A stretch of DNA of 64,000 bases from Bacteroidales bacterium (GCA_028282785.1 JANQHE010000048.1:29335-93334), one strand, 5' to 3'. Shown: positions 34,138 to 43,267, counted from the stretch's first letter. Translations and numbers: made by a program. The notes: a model not told the origin generated them from the letters alone.

Positions 34138-34707
34138 TCACAGAATAGTTTTTACTTCATCTTTTAATATTAACTTTAATTCAATGTAAAACCGCTTACG
34201 TGCTCTGTGCAATTTTACTTTTACGTTAGCGTTTGTTAACCCGGTCATTTGACTTATTTCATCTATTGTGTTTTCCTTTAAATAATACATTGTTATTATA
34301 AACGCATCTTCTTCCTTTAAATTTTGAATTGCTTCTTTAATATATATTTTTTGTTCTTCCTTTGTTAATTCATTTATCCCGTTATATGCGGAAAGAACCT
34401 CTTCTTCCGGCAAAACACTATCGTCAATATTTGAAACTTCCATTTGACTTCTTCTTAATTTTGATATGGCTCCATTATATGTAATTCTATATAACCATGT
34501 TGAAAATTTAGATTCAAACTTAAATTCTTTTAAAGACCTAAATGCTTTTACAAATGTATCCTGAGCCAGTTCTTCCGCATCCTCTGCATTTTTCAGCATT
34601 TTTAATGCGATGGTATATATCATACCTTTATGCTGCTCTACCAAATAACCATATGCATTTACATCTCCCCTTAATACCCGATCGATATAGTACTTATCTT
34701 GTTTCAA
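34138..34707 (-). CDS. ECF sigma factor with self-type promoter
   Basis: This 189-residue sigma-70 ECF protein has region 2 (LVEQHKGMIYTIALKML, DAEELAQDTFVKAFRSL, FSTWLYRITYNGAISKLRR) and region 4 (EDAFIITMYYLKENTIDEI, GLTNANVKVKLHRARKRFY). A TGTAACC-N16-CGTC promoter precedes both this gene and the divergent gene at 34860, which suggests the factor controls both. Confidence 0.93.
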   Translation of the reverse strand: MKQDKYYIDRVLRGDVNAYGYLVEQHKGMIYTIALKMLKNAEDAEELAQDTFVKAFRSLKEFKFESKFSTWLYRITYNGAISKLRRSQMEVSNIDDSVLPEEEVLSAYNGINELTKEEQKIYIKEAIQNLKEEDAFIITMYYLKENTIDEISQMTGLTNANVKVKLHRARKRFYIELKLILKDEVKTIL

Positions 34708-34726
34708 ATCTATTCTTTTTCAGTAT

Positions 34727-34753
34727 GACGCAATAAATAAACTTCGGTTACAA
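34727..34753 (-). promoter_or_regulatory. ECF promoter TGTAACC-N16-CGTC (sigma gene)
   Basis: Minus strand: TGTAACC (34747-34753), 16 bp, CGTC (34727-34730), 20 bp before the sigma ATG. It fits the Bacteroidota ECF consensus GTAAC/CGTC. Confidence 0.75.
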
Positions 34754-34795
34754 GATATTTGAAAAACAAGTTACAATATTTTTTTGCATCATGGT

Positions 34796-34822
34796 GTAAC
34801 CCGATTAAAAAACATGGCGTCA
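34796..34822 (+). promoter_or_regulatory. ECF promoter TGTAACC-N16-CGTC (membrane protein gene)
   Basis: Plus strand: TGTAACC (34796-34802), 16 bp, CGTC (34819-34822), 38 bp before the ATG at 34860. It mirrors the promoter of the divergent sigma gene. Confidence 0.78.
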
Positions 34823-34859
34823 TAGCATAAAACGATGTTAAACTAAAAGTAATTATGTT

Positions 34860-35189
34860 ATGAACGATTCAGAATTTTTAATACCAATTGCAATGTTTGC
34901 TGTTATATATGGTATTTTTCATTTATATGTCAGAAGAAAAGAAAGGCTGGCATTAATTGATAAAGGATTAACTGCAAATATATTTAACAAGGAATCCAAC
35001 GTATCACCGAGTTTAAAATGGGGCATTTTCATGATTGGAATTGCTATAGGCTTTTTGCTTGGAGAAATGTTGGTTCAAAAAACTCATATGGAAGAAGGTA
35101 TTGCCTACCTATCAATGATTTTCCTATTCGGAGGTATTGGATTAGTAAGCTATTACTTTATTGCACGTAAACATGTGCGTAAAGAATAA
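34860..35189 (+). CDS. Small membrane protein (DUF6249-like)
   Basis: This 109-residue protein has a first helix at about 5-22 (FLIPIAMFAVIYGIFHLYV), then RRKERLALIDKG, and two more helices (WGIFMIGIAIGFLLGEML; YLSMIFLFGGIGLVSYYF). The VRRKERLALIDKGL stretch between helix 1 and 2 is typical of small Bacteroidota membrane proteins encoded next to ECF factors. It is the likely main target of the divergent ECF factor. Confidence 0.75.
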   Translation: MNDSEFLIPIAMFAVIYGIFHLYVRRKERLALIDKGLTANIFNKESNVSPSLKWGIFMIGIAIGFLLGEMLVQKTHMEEGIAYLSMIFLFGGIGLVSYYFIARKHVRKE

Positions 35190-35214
35190 ACGTAAATCCG
35201 GTTTGTTTAAAATT

Positions 35215-35252
35215 AAATACCTCCAAGGTTTTAAAAACCTTGGAGGTATTTA
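35215..35252. terminator. Bidirectional terminator
   Basis: AAATACCTCCAAGG and CCTTGGAGGTATTT form a 14-bp perfect stem between the convergent genes at 35189 and 35255. Confidence 0.9.
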
Positions 35253-35254
35253 TA

Positions 35255-36526
35255 TTATCTAGTTTTTTCTTCTATCATATTTAAAATGGATTGCTGGCAA
35301 ACCGGACAAAATCCGGCTGCGGTATTTGTTTTCATTCTACAATCCATATACGGGCTAAACATTCCTTCATTTACATATCCACCCCCCTCATATGCTCCAA
35401 TTATATTCTCATTACCTTCTTCTCTCGGGGTTGGGATCGGAGTTCCCTCAACAATTTTATCCTTCCATTTTTTACTGAAATCAACTAAAGTCGTTAAGTT
35501 AGGCTGCCAGGGTTCAATATCCAGGTTAAAAAAATCATTATAAGCAGTTGATGAATTATAGTATTCATCTCCCAAGCCAGCAAATGAATGTCCAAATTCG
35601 TGAATGAAAACTTCTTTTGAGAAAGCATGATCAACGCTTGTTATTGCATAGTAATTATATATACCTCCACCTCCATATTTTTCAGAATTTACAAGAATAC
35701 AAATATCATCGTAAGGAACAAGTGAGGCAACATCTCTTACAGCTAAGAAATCCTCTGTCATTAAATATCGCTCACTTCCAAATGTATAGAAGCTACTATT
35801 TAAAATAGTTTCTTTGTAAATACTATCTCCGGGGATATCTGTACCGGATTCTTTTGATTCTGATTTTACAAGCCAAATATTAATTTTTTCTTTATACGAT
35901 TGATAAGGCTCATATTCAAACATATATTCGATCATCTTATTTGCATCTTCAACAAATTTATTCATTTCATCCGCTGTATAACCTTCTGCTATGATTGCTA
36001 TATCCAGATGCGTAGAAGGATGTCCATGATCTACTAATTTCGTCACAGGAAAATTAACAATTTCATCATTTAGTGTATACTGCTTTGGATCAATATTGTA
36101 CGTGAATATTTCCTCAAAACCACCTTCCCATAGTCTACTATAAATTTTTAAAACAACCGGTTTTTTGGGAGATGGAAAAATAATACTTTGTGAAAATTCT
36201 TTAAAAACCGAATCAGCTTCCAATGTAGTTTGCCATTCTTCGAACAACGTGCAGAAACCTTGTGAAAAGATCAGTTTCCCGGAATTAACATCATAAACTT
36301 CGAACTTATACTCGCCATAATCCAGTTTATCTGTAAAATTAGTTTTTGAACCTCCCCAAATTGGTTCCTTAGTAATTTTCAACAATCTTATTTCTTCCGA
36401 GTTTGCATCACCATAAAAATTAAAATCAACTCGTACAGTTTGTTTCTCAAAATACTGATCATAAGCATTTTTATTAATACATGATGAACAAACAAGAATT
36501 AAAACAAAAAATAACAATGATCTCAT
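35255..36526 (-). CDS. M64-family (IgA peptidase-like) metallopeptidase lipoprotein
   Basis: This 423-residue protein has a lipoprotein signal (MRSLLFFVLILVCSSC, lipidated Cys16). The zinc motif HEFGHSFAGLGDEYY starts at about residue 309 and is the HExxHxxxxxxDE type of peptidase family M64. Residues before it (AIIAEGYTADEM) match the M64 start. The C-terminal MDCRMKTNTAAGFCPVCQQSI is also characteristic. It is a surface or periplasmic protease with unknown target. Confidence 0.9.
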   Translation of the reverse strand: MRSLLFFVLILVCSSCINKNAYDQYFEKQTVRVDFNFYGDANSEEIRLLKITKEPIWGGSKTNFTDKLDYGEYKFEVYDVNSGKLIFSQGFCTLFEEWQTTLEADSVFKEFSQSIIFPSPKKPVVLKIYSRLWEGGFEEIFTYNIDPKQYTLNDEIVNFPVTKLVDHGHPSTHLDIAIIAEGYTADEMNKFVEDANKMIEYMFEYEPYQSYKEKINIWLVKSESKESGTDIPGDSIYKETILNSSFYTFGSERYLMTEDFLAVRDVASLVPYDDICILVNSEKYGGGGIYNYYAITSVDHAFSKEVFIHEFGHSFAGLGDEYYNSSTAYNDFFNLDIEPWQPNLTTLVDFSKKWKDKIVEGTPIPTPREEGNENIIGAYEGGGYVNEGMFSPYMDCRMKTNTAAGFCPVCQQSILNMIEEKTR

Positions 36527-36587
36527 ATCTAACTTTTTTTTATTTGCTAAATTTACAACTTATCGATTTTAAAACATTAATTTGATT

Positions 36588-37859
36588 ATGAATTCTACAA
36601 TTGGTTTAAAATTAAAAGAAATATTGCTGGATTTAGGATTACCTGAGCAAATCGCAATTCTCACTAAAAATACGATTGTACTAATTACAGTTATCGGGTT
36701 ATCATTTCTTGCATATTATATTACCAAAAAGATTTTAATAAAGGTTTTAAGAGGATTTGTTAAAAGAAGCAAAGTTGAGTGGGATGATATTTTATTAAAT
36801 AAAAAAATTCTAAAACGATTTTCACATTTAATTCCGGCTATTATAATCTACTTTTTCTCAAAGAATGGATTGGTAGAATATCCAAAAATATCAGCTTTTA
36901 TACAAGGAGGCTCATATATCTATATTGTATTTATTGTAATGTTTATATTAGATGCATTCCTAAGCGCATTACATGATATTTACCAAACCTTTCCAAGTTC
37001 CAGAGAACGTCCTATTAAAGGTTATATTCAAGGAGTAAAGATCGTAATCTACTTTATAGGTGTAATTATTGTAATTTCCGTATTAATAGGACAATCTCCG
37101 ACAAAATTACTTGCAGGTTTAGGAGCAATTGCTGCAATCTTAATTTTGGTTTTTAAAGATACCATCTTAGGCCTGGTATCAGGAATTCAGCTAACCGCCA
37201 ATCAAATGGTAAAAATAGGTGATTGGATTACCATGCCCAGCAAGAATGCTGACGGAACAGTAATGGAAATTACTTTAAATACGGTAAAAGTTCAGAATTT
37301 TGATAAAACCATTGTAACCATACCTACTTATGCTCTTATATCGGAATCTTTCCAGAATTGGAAAGGAATGGAGGAATCAGAAGGAAGAAGAATTGCACGT
37401 TCTGTTTATGTTGATTTAAAAAGTGTGAAATTTTGTGATCACGATATGCTTGAACGATTCAAGAAGATTAAACTAATTCAGGATTATGTTACAACCAAAC
37501 AACACGAAATTGATGAGCATAATAAAAAACTCGAAATTGATGATAACGATAGGGTAAGCAGGCGTAATCTGACTAACGTTGGTGTATTTAGAAAATACAT
37601 TGAGATCTACCTTGAAAAACATCCAAAAATTCATGAATCTAATTCGGGGTATACCCTATTAATTAGACACTTACAACCAACCGAAAAAGGTTTACCGATT
37701 CAGATTTATTGCTTTAGTAAAGATCAGGACTGGGTAAAGTTCGAGCAAGTTCAGGCTGATATATTCGATCATATTTTAGCTGTTGTTCCTGAATTTGAAT
37801 TAAATGTATTCCAAAATCCAACCGGTGCCGACTTTAAAAATTTAAATCAACTATCATGA
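36588..37859 (+). CDS. MscS-family mechanosensitive channel
   Basis: The start taken is ATG 36588; an upstream TTG (36582) is less likely. The protein has about five membrane helices in the first 190 residues, then the MscS pore and beta domain: LGAIAAILILVFKDTILGLVSGIQL, MVKIGDWITMP and GTVMEITLNTVKVQNFDKTIVTIP (quoted in parts of the same domain). A C-terminal domain follows (RIARSVYVDLKSVKF). The next gene starts inside its stop codon (ATGA overlap). Confidence 0.9.
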   Translation: MNSTIGLKLKEILLDLGLPEQIAILTKNTIVLITVIGLSFLAYYITKKILIKVLRGFVKRSKVEWDDILLNKKILKRFSHLIPAIIIYFFSKNGLVEYPKISAFIQGGSYIYIVFIVMFILDAFLSALHDIYQTFPSSRERPIKGYIQGVKIVIYFIGVIIVISVLIGQSPTKLLAGLGAIAAILILVFKDTILGLVSGIQLTANQMVKIGDWITMPSKNADGTVMEITLNTVKVQNFDKTIVTIPTYALISESFQNWKGMEESEGRRIARSVYVDLKSVKFCDHDMLERFKKIKLIQDYVTTKQHEIDEHNKKLEIDDNDRVSRRNLTNVGVFRKYIEIYLEKHPKIHESNSGYTLLIRHLQPTEKGLPIQIYCFSKDQDWVKFEQVQADIFDHILAVVPEFELNVFQNPTGADFKNLNQLS

Positions 37860-38188
37860 GAATTACACTAATATTCATACTATTGATTTCATCTTTCAAA
37901 TTATCGGCACAAAAAGTTTATTCGGTAAAATACGATTACCAGGCGGATGTAAAGGTTTTTATCTCAGAACACGAATACCAGGCAGATTTATTGGTTTATA
38001 AAGTGGATTATGATTATCAGGCTAAAGAAAATAAAGGTTTATGGTTTTTTAGCAAATACGATTATCAGGCAGAAAAGAAAGTTTTTTTTACGAAATATGA
38101 CTATCAGGCTGACCTAAAGATCTGTTTTATTGATTATAATTATCAAGCAAAATGGAGGAATCCTCAGAAGAAACATTTAATGGAATAA
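37856..38188 (+). CDS. DUF6150-like repeat protein
   Basis: This 110-residue protein has a signal peptide (ITLIFILLISSFKLSA) and then six repeats of about 13-14 residues containing YxYQA or YQAD/YQAK (YDYQADVKVF, HEYQADLLVY, YDYQAKENKG, YDYQAEKKVF, YDYQADLKIC, YNYQAKWRN). This matches DUF6150 proteins, of unknown function. It is translationally coupled to the MscS gene. Confidence 0.82.
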   Translation: MRITLIFILLISSFKLSAQKVYSVKYDYQADVKVFISEHEYQADLLVYKVDYDYQAKENKGLWFFSKYDYQAEKKVFFTKYDYQADLKICFIDYNYQAKWRNPQKKHLME

Positions 38189-38229
38189 CTCGTATCATCA
38201 CTTAACTCTAATTTATTCAAAAAAACTCA

Positions 38230-39441
38230 ATGTCGCAGCAAATATCAAGTAAAGAGCATAAGGGAAATCAATCTGATAATCAAGTCGGTAATGATACTAT
38301 CCCTGAATACTCACAAGTTGAAACTTTTCTAAAAAAATCACAGGAAGAAAACTTAAAACTTTCATGTAGAGTTGAAAGTCTTGAACAAGCACAGGATATT
38401 ATTTTTGAACAATTTAAAACTCTCGAACTTCAAAAATTAGAATTAGAAAAACAGCAAAAAAAACTGGAAGAAGATAGCGATAAATTTCGAGGAAGAACTA
38501 TAGAGCTTTTTGGTAAGATGATTGATTTTAAAAAAGCCAAAAAGACCATTAGTCAGCAAAATGAGCAATTAGAATCTCAACAAAAAGAAATTGAAGAGCA
38601 GCAGGTTTTATTAGAAAATTCCAACCAAAAATTCAGGGAAAGAACCATTGAATTATTTGGAAAAATGATTGATCTTAAAAAGGCAAAAAAAACTATTAGT
38701 CGGCAAAAAGAAGAGATTGAAAATCATAGGGAGCAACTAAAAGAGCTGAACGCAAGTAAAGATAAATTTTTTTCAATCATTGCACATGATTTAAGAAATC
38801 CTATTGCAGGATTTTTAAATCTTACCGAAATTTTAACTAGTAATTTTGATATATTCTCCGAAAAGGAAAGTAAGGAGTTCATAGAAGCAATGAACCAGGC
38901 TTCCAAGCAACTGTATAATCTATTGGAAAATCTCCTTCAGTGGTCAAGAGCTCAAACCGGAAGTATTACTTACGAACCCAGGTTTATTGCCATAAAAAAA
39001 ATGGTTGATGAAACCATTGATGCATTAATGATAAATATTGAAAATAAAAGCATTAAGGTTAACTTAAGCATAGATGATAAAACCATTGTTCATGTTGATG
39101 AGAATATGATTACTACCGTCATTAGAAATCTATTAAGCAATGCAATAAAATTCACTAATGCAAATGGATCAATAAATATTCGATGTCAACAATCTGATGA
39201 CTTTATTGAAATGTATGTAGCAGATGACGGTGTCGGAATCTCAAAAGAGAATCAAGAAAAACTTTTCCGTATTGATCAAAGTTTAACAACAGAAGGAACT
39301 TCTTCTGAAAAGGGTACCGGACTTGGTTTAATGCTTTGCAAAGAGTTTATAGAAAAAAATGGCGGGAAAATTTGGATAGAAAGTGAAATTAATAAAGGGT
39401 CTACTTTCATATTTACTTTACCAAAAAAAGTGCACGTTTAA
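38230..39441 (+). CDS. Soluble coiled-coil sensor histidine kinase
   Basis: This 403-residue protein has a long N-terminal coiled coil (about 35-175) that includes an internal duplication: KFRGRTIELFGKMIDFKKAK and KFRERTIELFGKMIDLKKAK. The kinase core is complete: HisKA FFSIIAHDLRNPIAGFLNL, N-box RNLLSNAIKFTN, G1 DDGVGISKENQ and G2 KGTGLGLMLCKEF. It has no membrane segment or receiver domain. It lies 41 bp after the DUF6150 gene and before a related TPR kinase; no response regulator is adjacent. Confidence 0.9.
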   Translation: MSQQISSKEHKGNQSDNQVGNDTIPEYSQVETFLKKSQEENLKLSCRVESLEQAQDIIFEQFKTLELQKLELEKQQKKLEEDSDKFRGRTIELFGKMIDFKKAKKTISQQNEQLESQQKEIEEQQVLLENSNQKFRERTIELFGKMIDLKKAKKTISRQKEEIENHREQLKELNASKDKFFSIIAHDLRNPIAGFLNLTEILTSNFDIFSEKESKEFIEAMNQASKQLYNLLENLLQWSRAQTGSITYEPRFIAIKKMVDETIDALMINIENKSIKVNLSIDDKTIVHVDENMITTVIRNLLSNAIKFTNANGSINIRCQQSDDFIEMYVADDGVGISKENQEKLFRIDQSLTTEGTSSEKGTGLGLMLCKEFIEKNGGKIWIESEINKGSTFIFTLPKKVHV

Positions 39442-39530
39442 TAATTTGTTGTAATTAAGAATCAAACATTATTTCATATTAATTTTTATCTTTGGCTCAC
39501 AATAAATGCTTCTCGAGCTCAAAAGTTAAA

Positions 39531-41300
39531 ATGACCAGGTATTTAAAGATATATTTATTCTTAATTTTAATACTCACACTTTTAAATTGTTCCGCACAAT
39601 CATCCCAAACAGATAGTTTATTAAATATTCTTGATAATCAAAGAAGTGATGAAAGAATGAAAACCTTACAAGAACTATGTAAGGAATACATGAATAATTC
39701 GGTAGAAGAAGTTATTAAATATGCAAATGAACTATTAATTCTTGCTGAACAGGAAGGTAACCTTGAATATATTGGAAAAGCTCATTCATTTTTGGGTGAA
39801 GCCTATTTTTACATGGATGAAATTAATAAATCCATTGAGTATTTTGAGAAACACCTGGAAGTCAATATTTTGCAGGAGAATATGGAAGGAATTGGTGATG
39901 CATATAATAATCTTGGAATTGTTTACAGGTGTATTGAAAAATATGAAACTGCTATTAAATATTACCTGGAAAGCATGGCAATAAAAGAGAGGTTAAATGA
40001 TACAGCCGGATTAAGCAGTACTCTTAATAATATCGGCGTATTATATTTTCATATGGGCAATTATTATGAAGCTCTTAATTATTATACCAGATCTTATAAC
40101 CTGGAGATCGAATTAGAAAATAAATCAGGAACTGCAACGTCCTTACTAAATATTGGAGAAGTTTATAGTTATTTAAATAATTATCCGGAAGCGCTAAGTT
40201 ATTTTAACAGAAGTATAGAAATTTCTGAGGATATTGAAGATATGCACACCTTAGAAGTTAATTATCAATGCATGTATCAAATGTACAAAAGACAAGTTAA
40301 TTTTCAGAAAGCGCTTTATTATTATGAATTATTTACGGAACTAAGAAATGACAGATTAAGTCAGGAATCGAGAAAAGAAATTGCTGAATTAGAAATAAAA
40401 CATGAAACAAGTAAAAAAGAAAAGGAAATTGAACTATTAAATAAACAAAATGAACTTAATAGAATTATAATCTTTATACTTTCAGTTGCCTTCTTCATTT
40501 TTACTTTTCTCGTAATTTTACTTTTCAAACAGGGCCAAGCTAAAAAGAAAACATTGGAACTGCTTTCAGAGAAAAATGAAGAAATAACCTGTCAATCGGA
40601 GAAACTAAATGAACTAAATACAACAAAAGATAAATTCTTTTCAATTATTTCTCATGATTTAAAAGGTGCTATAGGAGGATTCTTAACGCAAACAGAATTT
40701 CTTGCTGAAGATTTTAAAACCCTCCCACCGGATGAAATGCATGACTTAATAATTAAAATGAGTAATTCATCGAAACGACTATATGCACTTTTAGAAAACC
40801 TTCTTGAATGGTCTCGTACACAAACGGCTAGCATCAAAATTCAACCGGAAAAGTTTAATTTATTGCAATTGGCTAATAATATAATTCCGATTTTTAAAGA
40901 AGCAATGAAAGAAAAGAAGATTAAACCAATTGTTAAGATTGATCCAAAATTACATGTCTTTGCTGACATCAATATGGTTAGTACAGTTTTCAGAAACCTG
41001 ATAACAAATGCAATTAAGTTCTCTTATCCTAATACAGGCTTTACTGTCCATTCTTATAGTTCAGATGGATTTATACTTACGGAAGTAATTGACCATGGTA
41101 TTGGTATTACTGATAAAAATCAACAGAAGCTTTTTAAAATTGATCAAAGTTTTTCAAGCCATGGAACAAATAATGAAAGAGGCTCCGGTCTTGGATTAAT
41201 TATTTGTAAAGAATTCATTGAACTGAATCAAGGTAAAATATGGGTTGACAGTAAAATTGGAAAAGGCTCTTCGTTTAAATTTACCTTAAAAAAAGCATAA
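39531..41300 (+). CDS. TPR-containing membrane histidine kinase
   Basis: The start taken is ATG 39531 (MTRYLKIYLFLILILTLLNC), which gives a good signal peptide; the longer TTG start at 39492 is less likely. About five TPRs (GDAYNNLGIVYRCIEKYETA) fill residues 30-280, then a membrane helix (IIIFILSVAFFIFTFLVILL) and a full kinase core: FFSIISHDLKGAIGGF, FRNLITNAIKFSYP, DHGIGITDKNQQ, RGSGLGLIICKEF. The kinase part is closely related to the preceding gene. Confidence 0.9.
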   Translation: MTRYLKIYLFLILILTLLNCSAQSSQTDSLLNILDNQRSDERMKTLQELCKEYMNNSVEEVIKYANELLILAEQEGNLEYIGKAHSFLGEAYFYMDEINKSIEYFEKHLEVNILQENMEGIGDAYNNLGIVYRCIEKYETAIKYYLESMAIKERLNDTAGLSSTLNNIGVLYFHMGNYYEALNYYTRSYNLEIELENKSGTATSLLNIGEVYSYLNNYPEALSYFNRSIEISEDIEDMHTLEVNYQCMYQMYKRQVNFQKALYYYELFTELRNDRLSQESRKEIAELEIKHETSKKEKEIELLNKQNELNRIIIFILSVAFFIFTFLVILLFKQGQAKKKTLELLSEKNEEITCQSEKLNELNTTKDKFFSIISHDLKGAIGGFLTQTEFLAEDFKTLPPDEMHDLIIKMSNSSKRLYALLENLLEWSRTQTASIKIQPEKFNLLQLANNIIPIFKEAMKEKKIKPIVKIDPKLHVFADINMVSTVFRNLITNAIKFSYPNTGFTVHSYSSDGFILTEVIDHGIGITDKNQQKLFKIDQSFSSHGTNNERGSGLGLIICKEFIELNQGKIWVDSKIGKGSSFKFTLKKA

Positions 41301-41374
41301 ACCTTAAAATCAGTAGCATGGCACTTCAAGGTAACTTTTAGATAACCTGCAATCTTAAAATCTGAAAATTCTTA

Positions 41375-41439
41375 GTCAAAAAATAAGCTACGGAAATATC
41401 TTATTTCCGAACGAAATTTTAGTAAAACTATACGTTTAA
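41375..41439 (+). promoter_or_regulatory. Candidate LytTR operator, C39-like/VKOR locus
   Basis: Plus strand: GTCAAA (41375-41380), 9 bp, ACGGAAAT (41390-41397), ACGAAATT (41411-41418), ACGTTTAA (41432-41439). The repeats are spaced exactly 21 bp, as at the other four sites, although this site is on the opposite strand and 15 kb away. Confidence 0.65.
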
Positions 41440-41578
41440 ATTATTTTACCCCTTTTTTTAAAATTTAGTTTTATGCAAATTCAAGATTTGTTTCTAATTT
41501 AAATGTTCAAATTTGAGATTTCATAAGTATCCATTTCCTAATAACCAATCTCAATATTAAACTTTAAAATTAACTATT

Positions 41579-43222
41579 TTGAAAAACTCGCTAATTTTTA
41601 TTCTAAAAAGATTTCTTAAAAAAAATGCTATTAAAATTGATGAAGCAGAATTGGAATTTCAGTTATTAAGTCACCCTTCATACCCCAGTTTACATTCGCT
41701 GACAGGTGTCTTAAACCATTTTAATATTGAAAACCTGGCCCTTGAAATCCCGTGCAACGAAGAATCTTTTAATCAATTACCGGAAAGCTTCATTGCATAT
41801 ATAAAAGATGAAAAAGGTGATGATCTTATATTAGCTATTAAAACAAACTATGGTATCCAAGTAATATTTGATAATCAGAAAAAAACAAACTTAACTGTTG
41901 ATGAGTTTTTGGAAATATGGACCGGAATTATTGTTGTTATTGAAAAAGATGATGATGAAGTTAAAAAAAATAAAAGAACCATTAATTTTACTATAGGAGC
42001 CACATTACTGGTACTTATTACTGTATTTTCCTCATTTTTTTCATTTAAACCTACATTATTTCAATCATTACATTTCTTATTATCATTCGTTGGATTGGCA
42101 ATAGCAAGTGTAATCGTTAAGCATGAACTGGGTTTTCAATCTGTAATTGCAGACAAGTTTTGTTCCGGAAATTTCACTAAAATAAATTGTGATGAGGTAC
42201 TAAAATCAAAAGCTTCAAGTTTTTGGAAAATTCTTAATTTAAGTGATGTCGGAATAGTTTATTTTTTAACCCTCATTTTTTCGTGGTTACTAATAGTTAT
42301 AGGTAATGCCGGTTACGGCTTATTAGTATTAATTTCTGTTTTAGCAGTTCCGTTTACTTTCTACTCTATTATTTACCAAAGTTTTATTATAAAAAAATGG
42401 TGCCCGCTTTGTCTTAGTATAATGCTTATTTTGTGGTTACAAGCATCTGTCTTATATTTTGTAAATTTTAAAATTCTCATAATTTCCAATTCAATATTTA
42501 GTTTACAGAGTATACTGTTAATTATCTTAAGCTTCTTTCTAAGTATTGCTTTGTGGCAATTTATTCTTCCAAAACTTAAAAAAGAACAAGAATTAAATAA
42601 ATTGAAAATTGAGCATTATAAATTTAAAAGAAATTATAGTATATTCCATGCTCTTATCTCGCAATCAGATCCAATAAACACAGATATTCATAAAGTTAAT
42701 GAGATAACTTTTGGAGAAAATGATTCTCCTCTAAAAGTTGTAGTAATAACAAATCCATTGTGCGGCTTTTGTAAAGATGCACATAACTTAGTAAAAGAGC
42801 TATTAGATGCTAAAAATAGTAAAATTCAAGTTACTATTAGGTTTAACGTTAGTTTAAATACCGATTCAATTGATACTAAAATCGCGTTAAAGTTATTGGA
42901 GCTTTATAATTCTGATAACGAACAAAAATGCCTGAAAGCTATGCATGGTATTTATGGAACCCAAATTCCTAAAAACTGGTTCGAAATCTGGGGAGAAAAT
43001 AAGGGTGAAAAATATATGGATATACTTCAAAAGGAAAAAAAATGGTGTAAGGAAAACAACATCAACTTTACTCCGGAAATACTTGTAAACGGGAAATCAT
43101 TCCCAAGGGAATATGATAGGCCCAATTTGCTTTATTTCATTGATGATTTAATTGAAGAAACCGAGCAAGAAACAGAATTAACAGTTTCTGAAGTTGAAAA
43201 TACTGAGGTAAAAATGAAATAA
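41579..43222 (+). CDS. C39-like/VKOR/thioredoxin fusion for disulfide formation in peptides
   Basis: This 547-residue protein starts with TTG at 41579. The N-terminal part (about 1-125) resembles a C39 peptidase fold (HPSYPSLHSLTGVLNHFNI, LTVDEFLEIWTGIIVVIEKDD) but lacks the catalytic DCG..C and the active-site histidine, so it may bind leaders without cutting. Membrane helices (about 135-340) carry the vitamin K epoxide reductase-type cysteines (KINCDEVLKSKAS and KKWCPLCLSIM). A C-terminal thioredoxin-like domain has CGFC (VITNPLCGFCKDAHNLV). It would oxidise cysteine pairs during or after export, and two four-cysteine GG peptides follow immediately. Confidence 0.87.
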   Translation: MKNSLIFILKRFLKKNAIKIDEAELEFQLLSHPSYPSLHSLTGVLNHFNIENLALEIPCNEESFNQLPESFIAYIKDEKGDDLILAIKTNYGIQVIFDNQKKTNLTVDEFLEIWTGIIVVIEKDDDEVKKNKRTINFTIGATLLVLITVFSSFFSFKPTLFQSLHFLLSFVGLAIASVIVKHELGFQSVIADKFCSGNFTKINCDEVLKSKASSFWKILNLSDVGIVYFLTLIFSWLLIVIGNAGYGLLVLISVLAVPFTFYSIIYQSFIIKKWCPLCLSIMLILWLQASVLYFVNFKILIISNSIFSLQSILLIILSFFLSIALWQFILPKLKKEQELNKLKIEHYKFKRNYSIFHALISQSDPINTDIHKVNEITFGENDSPLKVVVITNPLCGFCKDAHNLVKELLDAKNSKIQVTIRFNVSLNTDSIDTKIALKLLELYNSDNEQKCLKAMHGIYGTQIPKNWFEIWGENKGEKYMDILQKEKKWCKENNINFTPEILVNGKSFPREYDRPNLLYFIDDLIEETEQETELTVSEVENTEVKMK

Positions 43223-43237
43223 AAAATTATATAAATA

Positions 43238-43267
43238 ACCGAAACCTTGACGGTAAAAAGATCAGGG
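43238..43267 (+). promoter_or_regulatory. Leader-RNA pseudoknot element, copy 1
   Basis: ACCG (43238-43241), AAA, CCTTGA (43245-43250), CGGT (43251-43254), AAAAAGA, TCAGGG (43262-43267). Stem 1 ACCG/CGGT and stem 2 CCTTGA/TCAGGG cross as an H-type pseudoknot with an A-rich loop. It ends 25 nt before the peptide ATG. Confidence 0.65.

Noticed and set aside
34838..34859. Possible tRNA or small RNA in the sigma intergenic region
   Set aside because: No cloverleaf or terminator was found; the space is explained by the two ECF promoters.
38188..38229. Terminator between the DUF6150 gene and the kinase gene
   Set aside because: No stable stem is visible in this short gap, so the genes are probably co-transcribed.
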